Source of the DNA: Candidatus Desulfovibrio trichonymphae
Lineage (GTDB): Bacteria > Desulfobacterota > Desulfovibrionia > Desulfovibrionales > Desulfovibrionaceae
Direction of reading: 5' to 3'
DNA length: 64,000 nucleotides
Assembly: GCF_002355955.1 (NCBI RefSeq)
Contig: NZ_AP017368.1
Location: 558,001-622,000, forward strand
The position numbers and the translations under genes were made by a program. Positions 36,960 through 46,698 of the stretch are shown here, piece after piece. The notes beneath the pieces are model-generated. The model searched no databases, had not been told where the DNA came from, and worked only from the letters and a program-made list of their open reading frames with translations. Each line of letters opens with the position of its first letter. Positions within the stretch are counted from its first letter, which is position 1.

Positions 36960-37171
36960 TTACAAGTTCAACAGGCCTGTCCAACACGGCAGGCATTTCT
37001 CTATGAGCCAGGCGCACGCCTTCAAGCTCTAGTTGACCGCCAAAGGCATTCTGTCCCTGTCAACGGAAGATACACGCCAATCTTTATGGCTTCACCAGCC
37101 GCCACGGCCTCGCCCGTCAAAGCGGTAAGCGCCAGTACGGCCAGCAGCGCACAATATTTGCCGAACCTCAT
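36960..37171 (-). pseudogene. Branched-chain amino-acid-type ABC substrate-binding protein (LivJ/LivK), N-terminal stub
   Basis: GGAGGAATACA precedes an ATG at 37171 that opens MRFGKYCALLAVLALTALTG with a full signal peptide, then IKIGVYLPLTG, the typical mature start. After a frameshift the family continues as QNAFGGQLELEGVRLAHREM and RPVELV, then stops matching. Only ~65 of ~380 residues remain; no liv permease or ATPase genes are near. Confidence 0.7.
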
Positions 37172-37663
37172 TGTATTCCTCCAAAAAATTGTAAAAATCC
37201 AGAGAACAGCGACACAATGCGCAATCCTTTTTCATCAGTATAAACAAATTGCTTTTTTGCCGCAATAAAAACACATTGCAGCAAGCTGTCATGACACATG
37301 ATAAAATAACGGGTAAACTAATTGTTCATTCATTTATGTCGGCAGCCGCCGCCATCTGACGCCATTATCAAAATGCCCGGCATGGCGCTGTCATGACTGC
37401 TGCTCAGGACCAAAGCCGCTTATCCGCACAAGACGTTTACATGCATCGGAGCGCTTTGCCCGTGTCGCGATCAGCGTGTCTCGTCTCTCAATTTTCTTCG
37501 CAATCTCTTGATACTCTAAAAAATTGTCAGTCAGCACGATCTGAAAATCCCCTTTGCGCTTGACAGCCACCGCGTTTTGTGTGTAAAAGAAGCAACTACT
37601 TCACCGGACTGTTTTTTGCATTGTCCGGCTTTGGTTTTCTTAAAGGACGTAAAGGCATAGTGC
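37172..37663. other. 492-bp gene-free stretch with a small minus-strand coding remnant
   Basis: On the minus strand about 37420-37590 reads GDFQIVLTDNFLEYQEIAKK and IERRDTLIATRAKRSDACKR, coding-like but without start or stop context. A similar piece, DFQVVLTENVADYEK, follows cobI at about 14590. Family unknown. Confidence 0.3.
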
Positions 37664-38002
37664 ATGTGGTCATGGCAAGGACAAATTCTCCCGCGCGGAT
37701 TTGATCCGATTGATTCTCATCGTCTGCGTGGCGGAGCTCGATTTGCCTATGCAATCAACGAGTATATCAGCCCTTATATCGGTGCGGCCTTCGAATATGA
37801 ATTTGACGGCAAGGCAAGAGCGTCTGTATGGGGCTATGATCTCAAGGCTGCGAAGTTCGAAGGAGAAACGGGCATTGGTGAAGCGGGTTTGGTTTTTAAA
37901 CCTTCCAGCAAATCTCCGTGGCTCGTTGATCTCGGCGTGCAGGGCTATGTCGGCAAACGCGAAGGCGTGAGCGGTTCCCTCCGCGTGGGACTGGAATTCT
38001 AG
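37664..38002 (+). pseudogene. Autotransporter beta-barrel C-terminal fragment
   Basis: RLRGGARFAYAINEYISPYI, GAAFEYEFDGKARASV, GEAGLVFKPSSKSPWLVDLG and the C-terminal strand SGSLRVGLEF ending in Phe are the last ~100 residues of an autotransporter outer-membrane barrel. The passenger domain, signal peptide and most of the barrel are missing, and the ATG at 37664 has no ribosome site. It is the tail of a lost surface protein. Confidence 0.7.
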
Positions 38003-38034
38003 AATGGTTAGCATAACTGTCGGCAACCGGAAAA

Positions 38035-38070
38035 CAAAAAAAGGCTTATAGTGTTATCTATAAGCCTTTA
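38035..38070 (-). terminator. Terminator of tRNA-Gly
   Basis: AAAGGCTTATAG and CTATAAGCCTTT pair as a 12-bp stem and are followed on the minus strand by a run of T. It lies directly behind the 3' end of tRNA-Gly and can also stop transcription from the other side. Confidence 0.75.
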
Positions 38071-38077
38071 ATTTTCT

Positions 38078-38152
38078 TGGAGCGGGAAACGGGATTCGAA
38101 CCCGCAACTTTCAGCTTGGGAAGCTGACACTCTGCCGTTGAGCTATTCCCGC
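38078..38152 (-). tRNA. tRNA-Gly(CCC)
   Basis: A 75-nt cloverleaf with acceptor GCGGGAA/TTCCCGC, D-arm GCTCAACGGCAGAGT, anticodon stem TCAGC/GCTGA around loop TTCCCAA (anticodon CCC), T-arm GCGGGTTCGAATCCCGT and encoded CCA. Confidence 0.95.
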
Positions 38153-38363
38153 GACAGTGGATGCAAGAGCCTGTTCCGGTCAAATTCTGTAGCATGTTTA
38201 AGCTGTCCTACCGTTTTTGACAAGGATAAAATTCCGATCCCACGGCAAACCGGGCAGTTGCCACGCTGTGCGGACGCGACAGGGGCATGCAGACGCTCTC
38301 CCCCACTATTTATCACGATACCCTGTGCAAGCAGCCATTCGGTAACAGACGTCACCTAAATCC

Positions 38364-38390
38364 TTGACTCGGAGGGGCGGGGTCTATATC
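38364..38390 (+). promoter_or_regulatory. Promoter-like element upstream of tRNA-Arg
   Basis: TTGACT (38364-38369) and TATATC (38385-38390), 15 bases apart, about 65 bp before tRNA-Arg. It is a member of the TTGACTCGG... family seen at 9.7, 30.1 and 50.5 kb, and the best placed to act as a real promoter. Confidence 0.5.
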
Positions 38391-38455
38391 TGCACTGACT
38401 CCCGCGGCTACCGCGCTTGACAGCGCACAGTGCAAGGCATATTCAAACGAAATCT

Positions 38456-38532
<77 letters not shown>

Positions 38533-38625
38533 AATAATTCCTGGCGTAGTATTCCTTAGACTGCTCCTTTTTTGTCAACAATACCTCAGATTGTTTGTGT
38601 AAATACAAGCCCTCGGCCGAGTACC

Positions 38626-38842
38626 TCAGGCGGAAGAACCTACAAGTGACATATAGTCCCGCGGACTCAAGAGATGTGACCTGTCTGCACCGGGTTCCAG
38701 TTCAATCTGCAGCATCCAGCCTTCTCTGTAAGGATCTATGTTAATCAAGGAGGGTTCCGCTGACAACACCGCTGTCTTGCATTCGCAGCCAGGTGTGCTC
38801 CGGGTGATACAGGAGGTCGTCTGGAAAGTTGAGTTCACTCAC
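38626..38842 (-). pseudogene. gcvH: Glycine cleavage system H protein, central part deleted
   Basis: From GTG 38842 the frame gives VSELNFPDDLLYHPEHTWLR, the GcvH N-terminus, up to MQDSGVV. It then shifts to SAEPSLINIDPYREGWMLQI and the C-terminal LLSPRDYMSLV. About 70 central residues are gone, including the lipoylated Lys in the E-S-V-K-A loop. GcvH carries the aminomethyl group between glycine cleavage enzymes; without the lipoyl Lys it cannot work. The intact lpdA (its usual partner) is about 200 bp upstream on the same strand. Confidence 0.8.
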
Positions 38843-39045
38843 GGTAATCCCCTTTTTGACAGCCATAGGAGTCTGGTGAAAAAGTCTATTACGGACTCTT
38901 TCACTTCAGGTTCGAAAAAATAGTGTTGCCTGTCTTCCAAAATAATTTGCACTTTTCAAGTTTGCCGCATTGCGGTTGGCTATTTTGATATATCTGGTTT
39001 TATTTTCAGACGAATAGGCACAAGTGAACTCTCAGCTAAAGCGTT

Positions 39046-40467
39046 TTAGCCTCGCAACCAAGCTTTGGCGGCTTCATAGAGCCCTTCAGCAAGCGTCGGA
39101 TGAGCATGCATGGTATTGGCCAATTGTGCGACGCTGAGACTGCTTTTCATGGCCAGTGCTGCTTCGGCGATAATATCCGTGGCATGCGCGCCTGCTATGT
39201 GCGCACCAAGGATTCTGCCGCTGCTCTCCTCACAGACGAGCTTAAACAAGCCCGGCAGTTCGCCCATGGCATGGGCTTTGCCCAGTTCGCGAAACTGGAA
39301 AAGGCTTGAGCGGACAGCCATTCCTTGTTTTTTAGCCTCTGCTTCTGAAAGTCCCACAGTGCCGATTTCCGGCGAGGTAAAAATGCCGGAAGGTATCACG
39401 CTGTAATCAAGTCTCTCTTCTCGGCCGAAGCAGTTGGCTACCGCGCACTCACCTTCGAAAGAAGCCACATGAGCCAGCATAGCACGCGCGGGACCGAGCG
39501 CGTCTCCAATTGCGTAGACGCCGTCAGCAGATGTGCGCATCCAGCCGTCAGCCATTATCCAGCCCTGTCTGTCAGTTGCCACCCCTGCTTCTTTCAGCTT
39601 CAACCCTGCCGTATTAGAAGAACGCCCCACAGTAACCAGTACTACATCCGTTTCAATGACCTCTTCCTGACCACCAGCACTCTCCACAAAAGGTGATGCA
39701 GATAAAATACAGGCTACCTTGCTGCCGGACAGTTCCGCGCTTTTCACTATCCTGGCGAGCTCTACACGGATGCCGCGCTTTTTGGCCTCACGTTGCAACA
39801 GCCGGCTTACCTCTTCATCTATGGAAGGGAGCGGGAGCAAACGGTTCAGACCTTCCACCACAGTCACTTTCACGCCAAAAGCCCGAAAAATAAAGGCCAG
39901 TTCGCAGCCGATGACTCCACCACCTGCGATGAGCATACGCGTTGGAAGCTGTTCGAGATGAAGCGCGTCATCGCTGTCGATGATGTACCGATGATCTATT
40001 GAAAGAGAGGGTAAAGTCATGATTTTTGAACCGGTGGCGATAATCACGGCATCGGCGCACAGTTTTTCCACGCCCTGTCCGGTATACACCAACACTTTGC
40101 GGTCGGGTGCGAGTTCAGCCTGCCCGTGCAGCAGCTTGATCTTGAGACCGGTGCACGTTTTTTCCAACCCACCACGAAGTATTTTGCACACACGTTCCTT
40201 GCGGGCCACGATGGATGGCATATCCGCCCGGAATGATGCCGAATGAGCGCCATCGTTGGAGACAAGACCGAATTCCGCCAGACCCCCGGCTGTTTCCAGT
40301 GCATCGGCAGAGGCTTTGATGGTTTTAGTGGGAATACAACCGGAATTGAGACAGGTTCCCCCGAGTTCCGCCTTTTCCACCAAGGTAACGGAAGCTCCGC
40401 GCCTTGCCGCGTCAAAGGCAGCGGCATAACCGCCTGGGCCAGCACCTATAATTGTAATGTCGTGCAT
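39046..40467 (-). CDS. lpdA: Dihydrolipoyl dehydrogenase
   Basis: 473 residues: FAD motif ITIIGAGPGGYAAAFDAARRG, redox pair in GGTCLNSGCIPTKTI (C-x4-C), NAD motif MLIAGGGVIGCELAFIFRAF, YAIGDALGPARAMLAH, and the C-terminal dimer base HAHPTLAEGLYEAAK with the active-site His. It reoxidises dihydrolipoyl groups of glycine cleavage or 2-oxoacid dehydrogenase complexes. AAGGA lies 7 bases before ATG 40467; an in-frame ATG at 40473 is too close to it. Intact although the adjacent gcvH is dead, so it may serve another lipoyl protein or be next to decay. Confidence 0.93.
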   Translation of the reverse strand: MHDITIIGAGPGGYAAAFDAARRGASVTLVEKAELGGTCLNSGCIPTKTIKASADALETAGGLAEFGLVSNDGAHSASFRADMPSIVARKERVCKILRGGLEKTCTGLKIKLLHGQAELAPDRKVLVYTGQGVEKLCADAVIIATGSKIMTLPSLSIDHRYIIDSDDALHLEQLPTRMLIAGGGVIGCELAFIFRAFGVKVTVVEGLNRLLPLPSIDEEVSRLLQREAKKRGIRVELARIVKSAELSGSKVACILSASPFVESAGGQEEVIETDVVLVTVGRSSNTAGLKLKEAGVATDRQGWIMADGWMRTSADGVYAIGDALGPARAMLAHVASFEGECAVANCFGREERLDYSVIPSGIFTSPEIGTVGLSEAEAKKQGMAVRSSLFQFRELGKAHAMGELPGLFKLVCEESSGRILGAHIAGAHATDIIAEAALAMKSSLSVAQLANTMHAHPTLAEGLYEAAKAWLRG

Positions 40468-40497
40468 ATGCATATCCTTAGTAACGGAACGTGACCA

Positions 40498-40922
40498 TTA
40501 AAATTCGTGGTGCATAGAATAAGTTATCGGAAAGGCGGCTTCAAGAGAGGCTGTAACCAAGCATCCCTGCTGCATGATCCTTTCCACCCGCTCGAAAATA
40601 AATTCATATTCCTCATCCATATACACAGTAATATCCAAGATTATCCCGATGACACGTGCACGTTTTTTTGAATCCAAGCCAGTCTTCAGTGTCGCCGTGC
40701 CTTTGATGCTCTCATATTTCGCGCCGCGCGTTTCAAGGGCTTTGCCCAGGCGCCACAAAAGCAGTACAATGCCGAAGAAGCCAGCAGTTGTTTGGCTGTC
40801 CCCCCTCGTTCGTCTTCAGGAATTCCTGTATAATCAATGGTAAAATCACCCAACGCTTTAGAGCCGGTATGAATTTGCTGTTGCCCGCTTCTGTTTTCAT
40901 AGAAAACAACGATTTTGGCCAT
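40498..40922 (-). pseudogene. OsmC family protein, single frameshift
   Basis: MAKIVVFYENRSGQQQIHTG, DFTIDYTGIPEDERGGTAKQ and LLASSALYCFCG from one frame, then LGKALETRGAKYESIKGTAT and ITVYMDEEYEFIFERVERIM in the next, ending QGCLVTASLEAAFPITYSMH. The two parts join into one OsmC-fold protein of ~141 residues, with the redox Cys in LYCFC and in QGCLV. Only one indel near 40750 separates them, so decay is recent (or it is a sequencing error). AGAGAG precedes the start. Confidence 0.75.
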
Positions 40923-40994
40923 AATTTCTCTCCAGTACAATTTTTTGGCATGAAGCAGCCAGACTTGGCTCAGTCTTTGCTCTTTGTATCACTA

Positions 40995-41671
40995 TGTTAA
41001 AGATAGCACATTCTATACCAAAGCCGGTTCATTGGCATTTTTTTTGCTAGGTAGTCAGCTTCTGACCAATTGGCTTGACAGACGAAATGAAATAGACGAT
41101 GAATGCGACATCTTTGTCGTGTCGTTCCCAGGTGCAACCTATGGAAAACGATCTCTCCCGACTTTTACAAAAAAGTCTACTTCAGGTGGAAAATAGCCTT
41201 AGAAGGTTTCTCAACCTCCTTCCCGGCATGGCGTATCGTTGCGTAGTAGAAAATAATTATGAATACCGACTGGCGGTCATGTTTCTGCTGGCCGCCGGCG
41301 CAGCTCTGCTGTTCGCCCGATTCTCTACGCAAATCTATCTTGTTGCGCTTTGCGGTTTTCTGCTCAGCGTATTTAATATGGCTGGCGGCTTTATTCTTTT
41401 TTCCTATACCGCCGAATCATATCCCACGCACATGCGTAATACCGCCACCGGCACACACAACGGGCTGGCCAGACTTTCCGTTTCCGCCTTTCAGTATGCG
41501 ATACCGGTTATTCTGGCTTCCTTCGGCGGGACAGTTGGACTTGTCAATTATGATATCCCGGCTATATTCACCACATTCACCACCTGCGCGGCGCTGTTTA
41601 TTCTGCCCGTGCCCTTTGTGCTGATGTTCGGCAGACGGACAGGAGGCAAGTCTTTGGAGGATATAGCCTGA
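40995..41671 (+). pseudogene. MFS transporter C-terminal fragment joined to a PAS-domain fragment
   Basis: Plus-strand pieces: AGSLAFFLLGSQLLTNWLDRR, an MFS-like helix with a basic loop; then in another frame QVENSLRRFLNLLPGMAYRC, the start of a PAS sensor domain; then without a break RLAVMFLLAAGAALLFARFS, FSYTAESYPTHMRNTATGTH and helices to the end, the last four helices of an MFS sugar/organic-acid-type transporter. PAS and MFS do not belong together, so deletions have brought parts of two genes into one frame. Confidence 0.6.
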
Positions 41672-41695
41672 AGCTGTTTCTCTCACCTGTTGGGA

Positions 41696-41740
41696 ACCTC
41701 TTGCCGTTAAGCGTAACATGCTTCACGGCGAGAGGTTTTC
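41696..41740 (+). terminator. Terminator behind the MFS relic
   Basis: CCTCTTGCCGT and ACGGCGAGAGG pair around a ~16-base loop and are followed by TTTTCTT, 25 bp after the MFS stop codon. Confidence 0.65.
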
Positions 41741-41781
41741 TTACATTTCCCAAGGAGTCATATCCCACCTAGAGCATAGAT

Positions 41782-42372
41782 ATGGATATACATCCTGAAT
41801 TTCCCCCGATAATTCTCACCGGACTTAATAAACCCTGGGAGACGGTGTTGGCCTGCGGCACACCGATCTCCCTTGCCGCTAAAAGCGTCATCTCGGGTAC
41901 TATAGGCCTATATTTTATAAAACGCGGGGGGCATCAGGCTTTCCAATACTTTTTTGAATGGAAATGAAAAAGGCATGCTTTATATGGGGTCAGGGGCTTT
42001 ATTTGCTGAGGTTCCCATGTTCCAGACAAGCGAAGAGTATCTTTTCACAAACATAGAACAAACAGAAGCCGTATACTGTCCAAAGCAATTCATCACTACG
42101 GATTTTATCGCTGAATATCCCGATCTGGTGCTCAATATGCTTCAGTCCTTGAGCATAAAGATCAGAATTTTATATTCGCAGATTTCCTGCGGATTCGCAT
42201 TTGACTCCTTTATAACCGGGAAGGCGGACTTGTTGTGCCTCACCTGACGCAACAAGACCTCGGCGTATTCTCGGTCTGCATCGCAGTTCCCTGCACAAGG
42301 CTCTGGCCCGTCTGAAAGATGAGGGAGTCATCTGCAGCTGTAGTAAGAAGGCGCTCTCCATTCATGACACCG
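41782..42372 (+). pseudogene. CRP/FNR-family transcriptional regulator, frameshifted
   Basis: MDIHPEFPPIILTGLNKPWE starts the gene, followed by VLACGTPISLAAKSVISGTI and, in the next frame, GMLYMGSGALFAEVPMFQTS, the cyclic-nucleotide-binding barrel of CRP/FNR proteins, then the dimer helix. After further shifts the HTH region reads HLTQQDLGV and SSLHKALARLKDEGVICSCS. At least two indels separate these parts. Its target is unknown; HcpR/FNR-like regulators of this type control anaerobic and nitrosative-stress genes in desulfovibrios. Confidence 0.65.
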
Positions 42373-42477
42373 GATGTCTTTTGTCTCATGCCAGGAAACA
42401 ACGCGTGATACCGACGGACAGTTCACACGACAGGCGGGGTCACCCTCTTTTTACTCGGCAAGAATATAAAACAGCAA

Positions 42478-43938
42478 CTATAAATCTGGCGTGCCGATGC
42501 GCGGCACAGACTGTTCAAACGCATGGGCATAAGCCAAAAGATCCGCTTCGCCGAAAGCCCGGCCTATAAGCTGCATGCCTATAGGCATGCAGCTTTCCGC
42601 TCCCCTGCCCACAGGCAGGGAAAGCCCCGGCAAACCAGCCAGATTGAGCGAGAGGGTATAGGCGTCCATCAGATACATGCGCAACGGATCGGCGCTGTGC
42701 GCCCCCAAATCCCAAGCCGTCTCAGGTGAAACAGGCGCGCAGATAACGTCACAAAAATCCAAGGTGGCCAGATATTCATTGCGAATCAGACGCCGCACCT
42801 GAGCTGCCTTGCGGTAATAGGCGTCATAATACCCTGCGGAAAGCACATATGCCCCCAGCATAATGCGGCGTTTCACCTCCTCTCCGAAACCTTCGGAACG
42901 CGACCGTACATAAAGTTCTTCCAGATGCTGCACATTCGCGGCGCGATGGCCATAGCGCACTCCGTCAAAACGGGCCAGATTGGAGCTGGCCTCAGCCATG
43001 GCGATGATATAATAGGTGGCGACGGCCGCGCCGGTGTGCGGCAGGCTCACCTTCACAAGTTCCGCGCCGCAACGCTCCGCCGCGCACAAGGCTGCATCGC
43101 AGGCAGCGCGCACTTCCGGGGCGGCACCCTCGCCGAAAAATTCTTTGGGCAGGCCAAAGCGCGCGCCCTTGAGCGTTTTACCGCCAAGGGCGATTGTGTA
43201 ATCCTCTACCAGCCTAGGATCGCTTGTGGCGTCGCGCGGGTCATGCCCGGCGATCACGCCAAGTACGCGGGCACAGTCCGCAACAGTGCGCGTGAACGGA
43301 CCTATCTGATCCAAAGAAGAAGCATAGGCAATAAGACCGTAGCGGGAAACTCGCCCGTATGTGGGTTTGAAGCCCACACAGCCGCACAGCGACGCCGGCT
43401 GGCGGATAGAACCGCCCGTGTCTGACCCCAGAGAGGCAAAGCACTGCCCTGCCGTGACAGAGGCTGCGGAACCGCCGCTTGAGCCGCCGGGCGTTTTTGC
43501 TGTATTCCAGGGATTGTGGGTTAGTTGAAAGGCAGAGTTTTCCGTGGAAGATCCCATGGCAAACTCGTCCATATTGGTTTTACCCAAAATCACAGCCCCT
43601 GCGGCGCGCAGTTTTTCCACGGCAAAAGCGTCAAAAAACGGCGTGAATCCTTCCAAAATACGCGAACCGGCCGTAGTGACAATCCCTTTTGTACAAAGCG
43701 CGTCCTTGACGGTAACAGGAATGCCGAAGAGCGGCAGGGCCTTGTCCGGCCCGGTACTGTCGAGATCGCGGGCGCGAGCGAGCGCATTTTCTCTGTCTAT
43801 GCACAGCATGGCGGCAATTTTCGGCTCGGTTGCGTCAATGCGGTCAAGGCATGCCTGCGTCACCTCTTCAGCGCTGATTTCCTTTTTTTGCAGGGCCGTT
43901 GCCGCGGCAGCAAGCGAAAGCGAACATATATCTGTCAT
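42478..43938 (-). CDS. gatA: Glu-tRNA(Gln)/Asp-tRNA(Asn) amidotransferase subunit A
   Basis: 486 residues of the amidase-signature family. The Ser-Ser-Lys triad is visible: Lys in [15 protein letters not shown], the cis-Ser and nucleophilic Ser in [19 protein letters not shown] and [17 protein letters not shown]-terminal [20 protein letters not shown] and a final [11 protein letters not shown] are typical. With GatB and GatC it amidates Glu-tRNA(Gln). Start 43938 (MTDICSLSL); gatC lies 85 bp upstream on the same strand. gatB is not in the window. Confidence 0.95.
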   Translation of the reverse strand: MTDICSLSLAAAATALQKKEISAEEVTQACLDRIDATEPKIAAMLCIDRENALARARDLDSTGPDKALPLFGIPVTVKDALCTKGIVTTAGSRILEGFTPFFDAFAVEKLRAAGAVILGKTNMDEFAMGSSTENSAFQLTHNPWNTAKTPGGSSGGSAASVTAGQCFASLGSDTGGSIRQPASLCGCVGFKPTYGRVSRYGLIAYASSLDQIGPFTRTVADCARVLGVIAGHDPRDATSDPRLVEDYTIALGGKTLKGARFGLPKEFFGEGAAPEVRAACDAALCAAERCGAELVKVSLPHTGAAVATYYIIAMAEASSNLARFDGVRYGHRAANVQHLEELYVRSRSEGFGEEVKRRIMLGAYVLSAGYYDAYYRKAAQVRRLIRNEYLATLDFCDVICAPVSPETAWDLGAHSADPLRMYLMDAYTLSLNLAGLPGLSLPVGRGAESCMPIGMQLIGRAFGEADLLAYAHAFEQSVPRIGTPDL

Positions 43939-44022
43939 ATTTCTTTCCGGAAAGCGGTGTCGCAACAGCGGCTGCTTTAGAAGCCGTCCGCAAATTATCC
44001 TCAATTATCTGCGGATGATGGA

Positions 44023-44316
44023 TTATATAATACGCGGCACTATAAAATATTCACCGTTCTGCGCCGGCGCGTTGACCAGTGCTTCTTCCCGCCCGCGCAA
44101 CGCGGCGGGCACATCCTCACGGCAGCGGCCGGAGTGCACTGCCGGACTGTACAACGGGAGCACGCCGTCTGTATTCACCCCGGCCAACGTATCCATAGAG
44201 CCTAAAATATCCTGAAACTGACGGGAAAAGAGGGTCTGCTCCTCTTCGCCAACGCGCAGACAGGAGAGCGCCGCCATTTTGACAACGTCTTCACGGCTGA
44301 TGTGTTTGTCTGACAT
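44023..44316 (-). CDS. gatC: Glu-tRNA(Gln)/Asp-tRNA(Asn) amidotransferase subunit C
   Basis: 97 residues, MSDKHISREDVVKMAALSCL, EEQTLFSRQFQDILGSMDTL, then GREEALVNAPAQNGEYFIVP ending RII; the C-terminal N-A-P-x-x-x-G-x-F-x-V-P is the GatC signature. AAGGAT precedes the start. Scaffold subunit that ties GatA to GatB; pairs with gatA downstream. Confidence 0.93.
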   Translation of the reverse strand: MSDKHISREDVVKMAALSCLRVGEEEQTLFSRQFQDILGSMDTLAGVNTDGVLPLYSPAVHSGRCREDVPAALRGREEALVNAPAQNGEYFIVPRII

Positions 44317-44437
44317 GGCTTATCCTTGTTCGTTATGCTGCGTTGCTGAAAATCAGGATTGAACGGCGGCCATGCCCTGGCAGAAGGCCGTTCGGCACAA
44401 GGGGCATAAACAGTTATAAGCCCTCCGGGGCGGCGGA

Positions 44438-44475
44438 TAAAAAAACCGGCTCCATAGAAAGGAGTCGGCTCTTTT
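44438..44475 (-). terminator. Terminator of dnaK
   Basis: On the minus strand GAGCCGACTCC and GGAGCCGGTT pair, with a run of seven T after the stem, about 45 bp behind the dnaK stop. The A-rich other side allows it to act in both directions. Confidence 0.8.
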
Positions 44476-44519
44476 TAGTATAGTTGGCACTTCATAACAA
44501 GCCGGGTTTTCCTGACCTG

Positions 44520-46430
44520 TTATTTCTTCACTTCCGTATAGTCCGCATCCACCACGTCTTCCACATCCTGCCCGGCGGCCCCGGCATTCTGTCCGGCGTC
44601 GGCCGCGCCAGCCCCGACGGTCTGCCCCGCCTGTTGCTGATAGAGCTGCTCCGCGAGCTTGTGCGAGGTCTTGGCGAGTTCCTCCGTGGCGTTTTTGACG
44701 GCGGCCGTATCGTCACCTTCCATCACCTTGCGCAATACAGCGATTTTGTCTTCAATGTCGCTCTTGACAGCCGCGTCGGGCTTGTCGCCCAAATCGGCCA
44801 ATGATTTTTTCGTGCCGTAAATCAGGCTGTCCGCGTGGTTTCTGGCTTCAATGAGTTCCTGTTTCTTCTTGTCGTCGCTCGCGTGGGTCTCCGCCTCACG
44901 CACAAGACGCTGGATGTCCTGCTCCGAGAGACCGGAAGACGCCGTGATCTTGATAGACTGTTCCGTGCCGGTACCCATGTCTTTGGCGGAAACATTCACA
45001 ATACCGTTAGCGTCAATATCAAACGAAACCTCAATCTGCGGCACGCCGCGCGGAGCCGACGGAATGCCGGTCAAGTCAAAACGGGCAAGCGTCATGTTGT
45101 CGTTCGCCATAGGGCGTTCGCCCTGCAGCACATGAATGGACACTGAGGGCTGATTGTCCGCCGCTGTGGTGAACACATTGCTCTTGCGTGTGGGAATGGT
45201 GGTGTTACGCTCAATAAGCCGCGTGAACACGCCGCCCATAGTTTCAATACCGAGTGAGAGCGGGGTCACGTCGAGCAGAAGCACATCTTTGACGTCACCC
45301 GCCAGAATGCCGCCTTGAATGGCAGCGCCGCGCGCCACAACTTCGTCGGGGTTGACAGAACGGTTCGGCTCTTTGCCGAAAAATTTGCCCACCACCTGCT
45401 GCACAAGCGGCATACGCGTCATGCCGCCCACCAGAATAACCTCGTCAACCTGACCGGCGGAAAGCCCTGCGTCAGCCAGCGCTTTTTCGCAGGGCGCAAT
45501 GGTGCGGTCAACAAGGTCACTCACCAGAGATTCCAGTTTGGCGCGGGAAAGTTTTATCAGCAAATGCTTCGGCCCGTTCTGATCCGCTGTGATGAAGGGC
45601 AGGTTGACCTCCGCCTCCATAGATGTGGAAAGGTCTTTTTTTGCTTTCTCCGCTGACTCTTTCAGACGTTGCAGAGCCATGCTGTCTTTGGAAAGGTCAA
45701 TGCCGTTGTCCTTTTTAAACTCCTCCACAAGCCAGTTGATGACGCGCTGATCAAAATCTTCGCCGCCCAAAAAAGTGTCGCCGTTGGTGGCGCGCACTTC
45801 CACCACGTTGTCGCCCACTTCCAGAATGGAAATGTCAAAGGTGCCGCCGCCGAGATCAAAAACAGCGATCTTTTCATTGGCCTTTTTGTCCGAACCGTAG
45901 GCCAGCGACGCGGCCGTGGGTTCGTTGATGATGCGCTTGACTTCAAGGCCTGCTATGCGGCCGGCGTCTTTGGTGGCCTGCCGCTGCGCGTCGTTGAAAT
46001 AAGCGGGCACGGTAATGACGGCTTCCGAAACCGGCTCGCCCAGGTACGCCTCAGCGTCAGCCTTCAGTTTGGCAAGGATCATGGCTGAGATTTCCGGCGC
46101 GCTGTACACGCGCCCATCTGCCTCCACCCCTGCGTCCTCATTGGCTGATTTGGCTATGGCATACGGGGAGTGTTCTTTCCAGCGGCTTACTTCGACGCTG
46201 TCGTATTTTCGGCCCATAAGACGTTTGATGGCAAAAATGGTTCGCTTCGGGTTGGTCACGGCCTGACGTTTTGCTATCTCGCCCACCAGGCGCTCTTTGT
46301 CGGTAAAGGCCACCACAGAAGGTGTTGTGCGGCCGCCCTCAGGGTTGGTGATGCACTTCGGATCCTTGCCTTCCATGACGTACACACAGGAATTCGTGGT
46401 ACCAAGGTCGATTCCGATAATTTTAGACAT
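44520..46430 (-). CDS. dnaK: Chaperone protein DnaK (Hsp70)
   Basis: 636 residues. [40 protein letters not shown], the phosphate motif [32 protein letters not shown], and the substrate domain with [17 protein letters not shown]. The C-terminal tail ends [14 protein letters not shown], the usual DnaK end. It is an ATP-driven cytosolic chaperone working with GrpE (present at 60.8 kb) and DnaJ (not in the window). GGAGGATG precedes the ATG. TTGACA at 46514-46519 on the minus strand is a possible -35 box, but no clear -10 or CIRCE element is seen. Confidence 0.97.
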   Translation of the reverse strand: MSKIIGIDLGTTNSCVYVMEGKDPKCITNPEGGRTTPSVVAFTDKERLVGEIAKRQAVTNPKRTIFAIKRLMGRKYDSVEVSRWKEHSPYAIAKSANEDAGVEADGRVYSAPEISAMILAKLKADAEAYLGEPVSEAVITVPAYFNDAQRQATKDAGRIAGLEVKRIINEPTAASLAYGSDKKANEKIAVFDLGGGTFDISILEVGDNVVEVRATNGDTFLGGEDFDQRVINWLVEEFKKDNGIDLSKDSMALQRLKESAEKAKKDLSTSMEAEVNLPFITADQNGPKHLLIKLSRAKLESLVSDLVDRTIAPCEKALADAGLSAGQVDEVILVGGMTRMPLVQQVVGKFFGKEPNRSVNPDEVVARGAAIQGGILAGDVKDVLLLDVTPLSLGIETMGGVFTRLIERNTTIPTRKSNVFTTAADNQPSVSIHVLQGERPMANDNMTLARFDLTGIPSAPRGVPQIEVSFDIDANGIVNVSAKDMGTGTEQSIKITASSGLSEQDIQRLVREAETHASDDKKKQELIEARNHADSLIYGTKKSLADLGDKPDAAVKSDIEDKIAVLRKVMEGDDTAAVKNATEELAKTSHKLAEQLYQQQAGQTVGAGAADAGQNAGAAGQDVEDVVDADYTEVKK

Positions 46431-46698
46431 ATCTGCATCCTCCGGGAGAAATTATATTTCACAAAAAGGCGGCCGCATATTTCAGACCGCGTAAGACATA
46501 TCTAAGTCTTTCTTGTCAATCGTCCACTCCCCCGGAATAAATTTTTACATAAAATTATAGATGCGCCCGGCAGACAACCCGCAACGCACAGACGTCATTG
46601 CCACCTTGCGCTATGCCGTCGCAAGGCTGACTGCGAAGAAACGCGCCCCAGACAATCCCCTCTTGCCTGACAGGAACAATCAGGATATTTTTCAGTAC

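Noticed and set aside
46491-46519. dnaK heat-shock promoter or CIRCE element
   Set aside because: A TTGACA is present but the -10 position reads TCTTAC, and no CIRCE inverted repeat is found.
46431-46698. S-box/SAM riboswitch before metN
   Set aside because: None of the conserved SAM-I or SAM-II blocks is visible in the gap.
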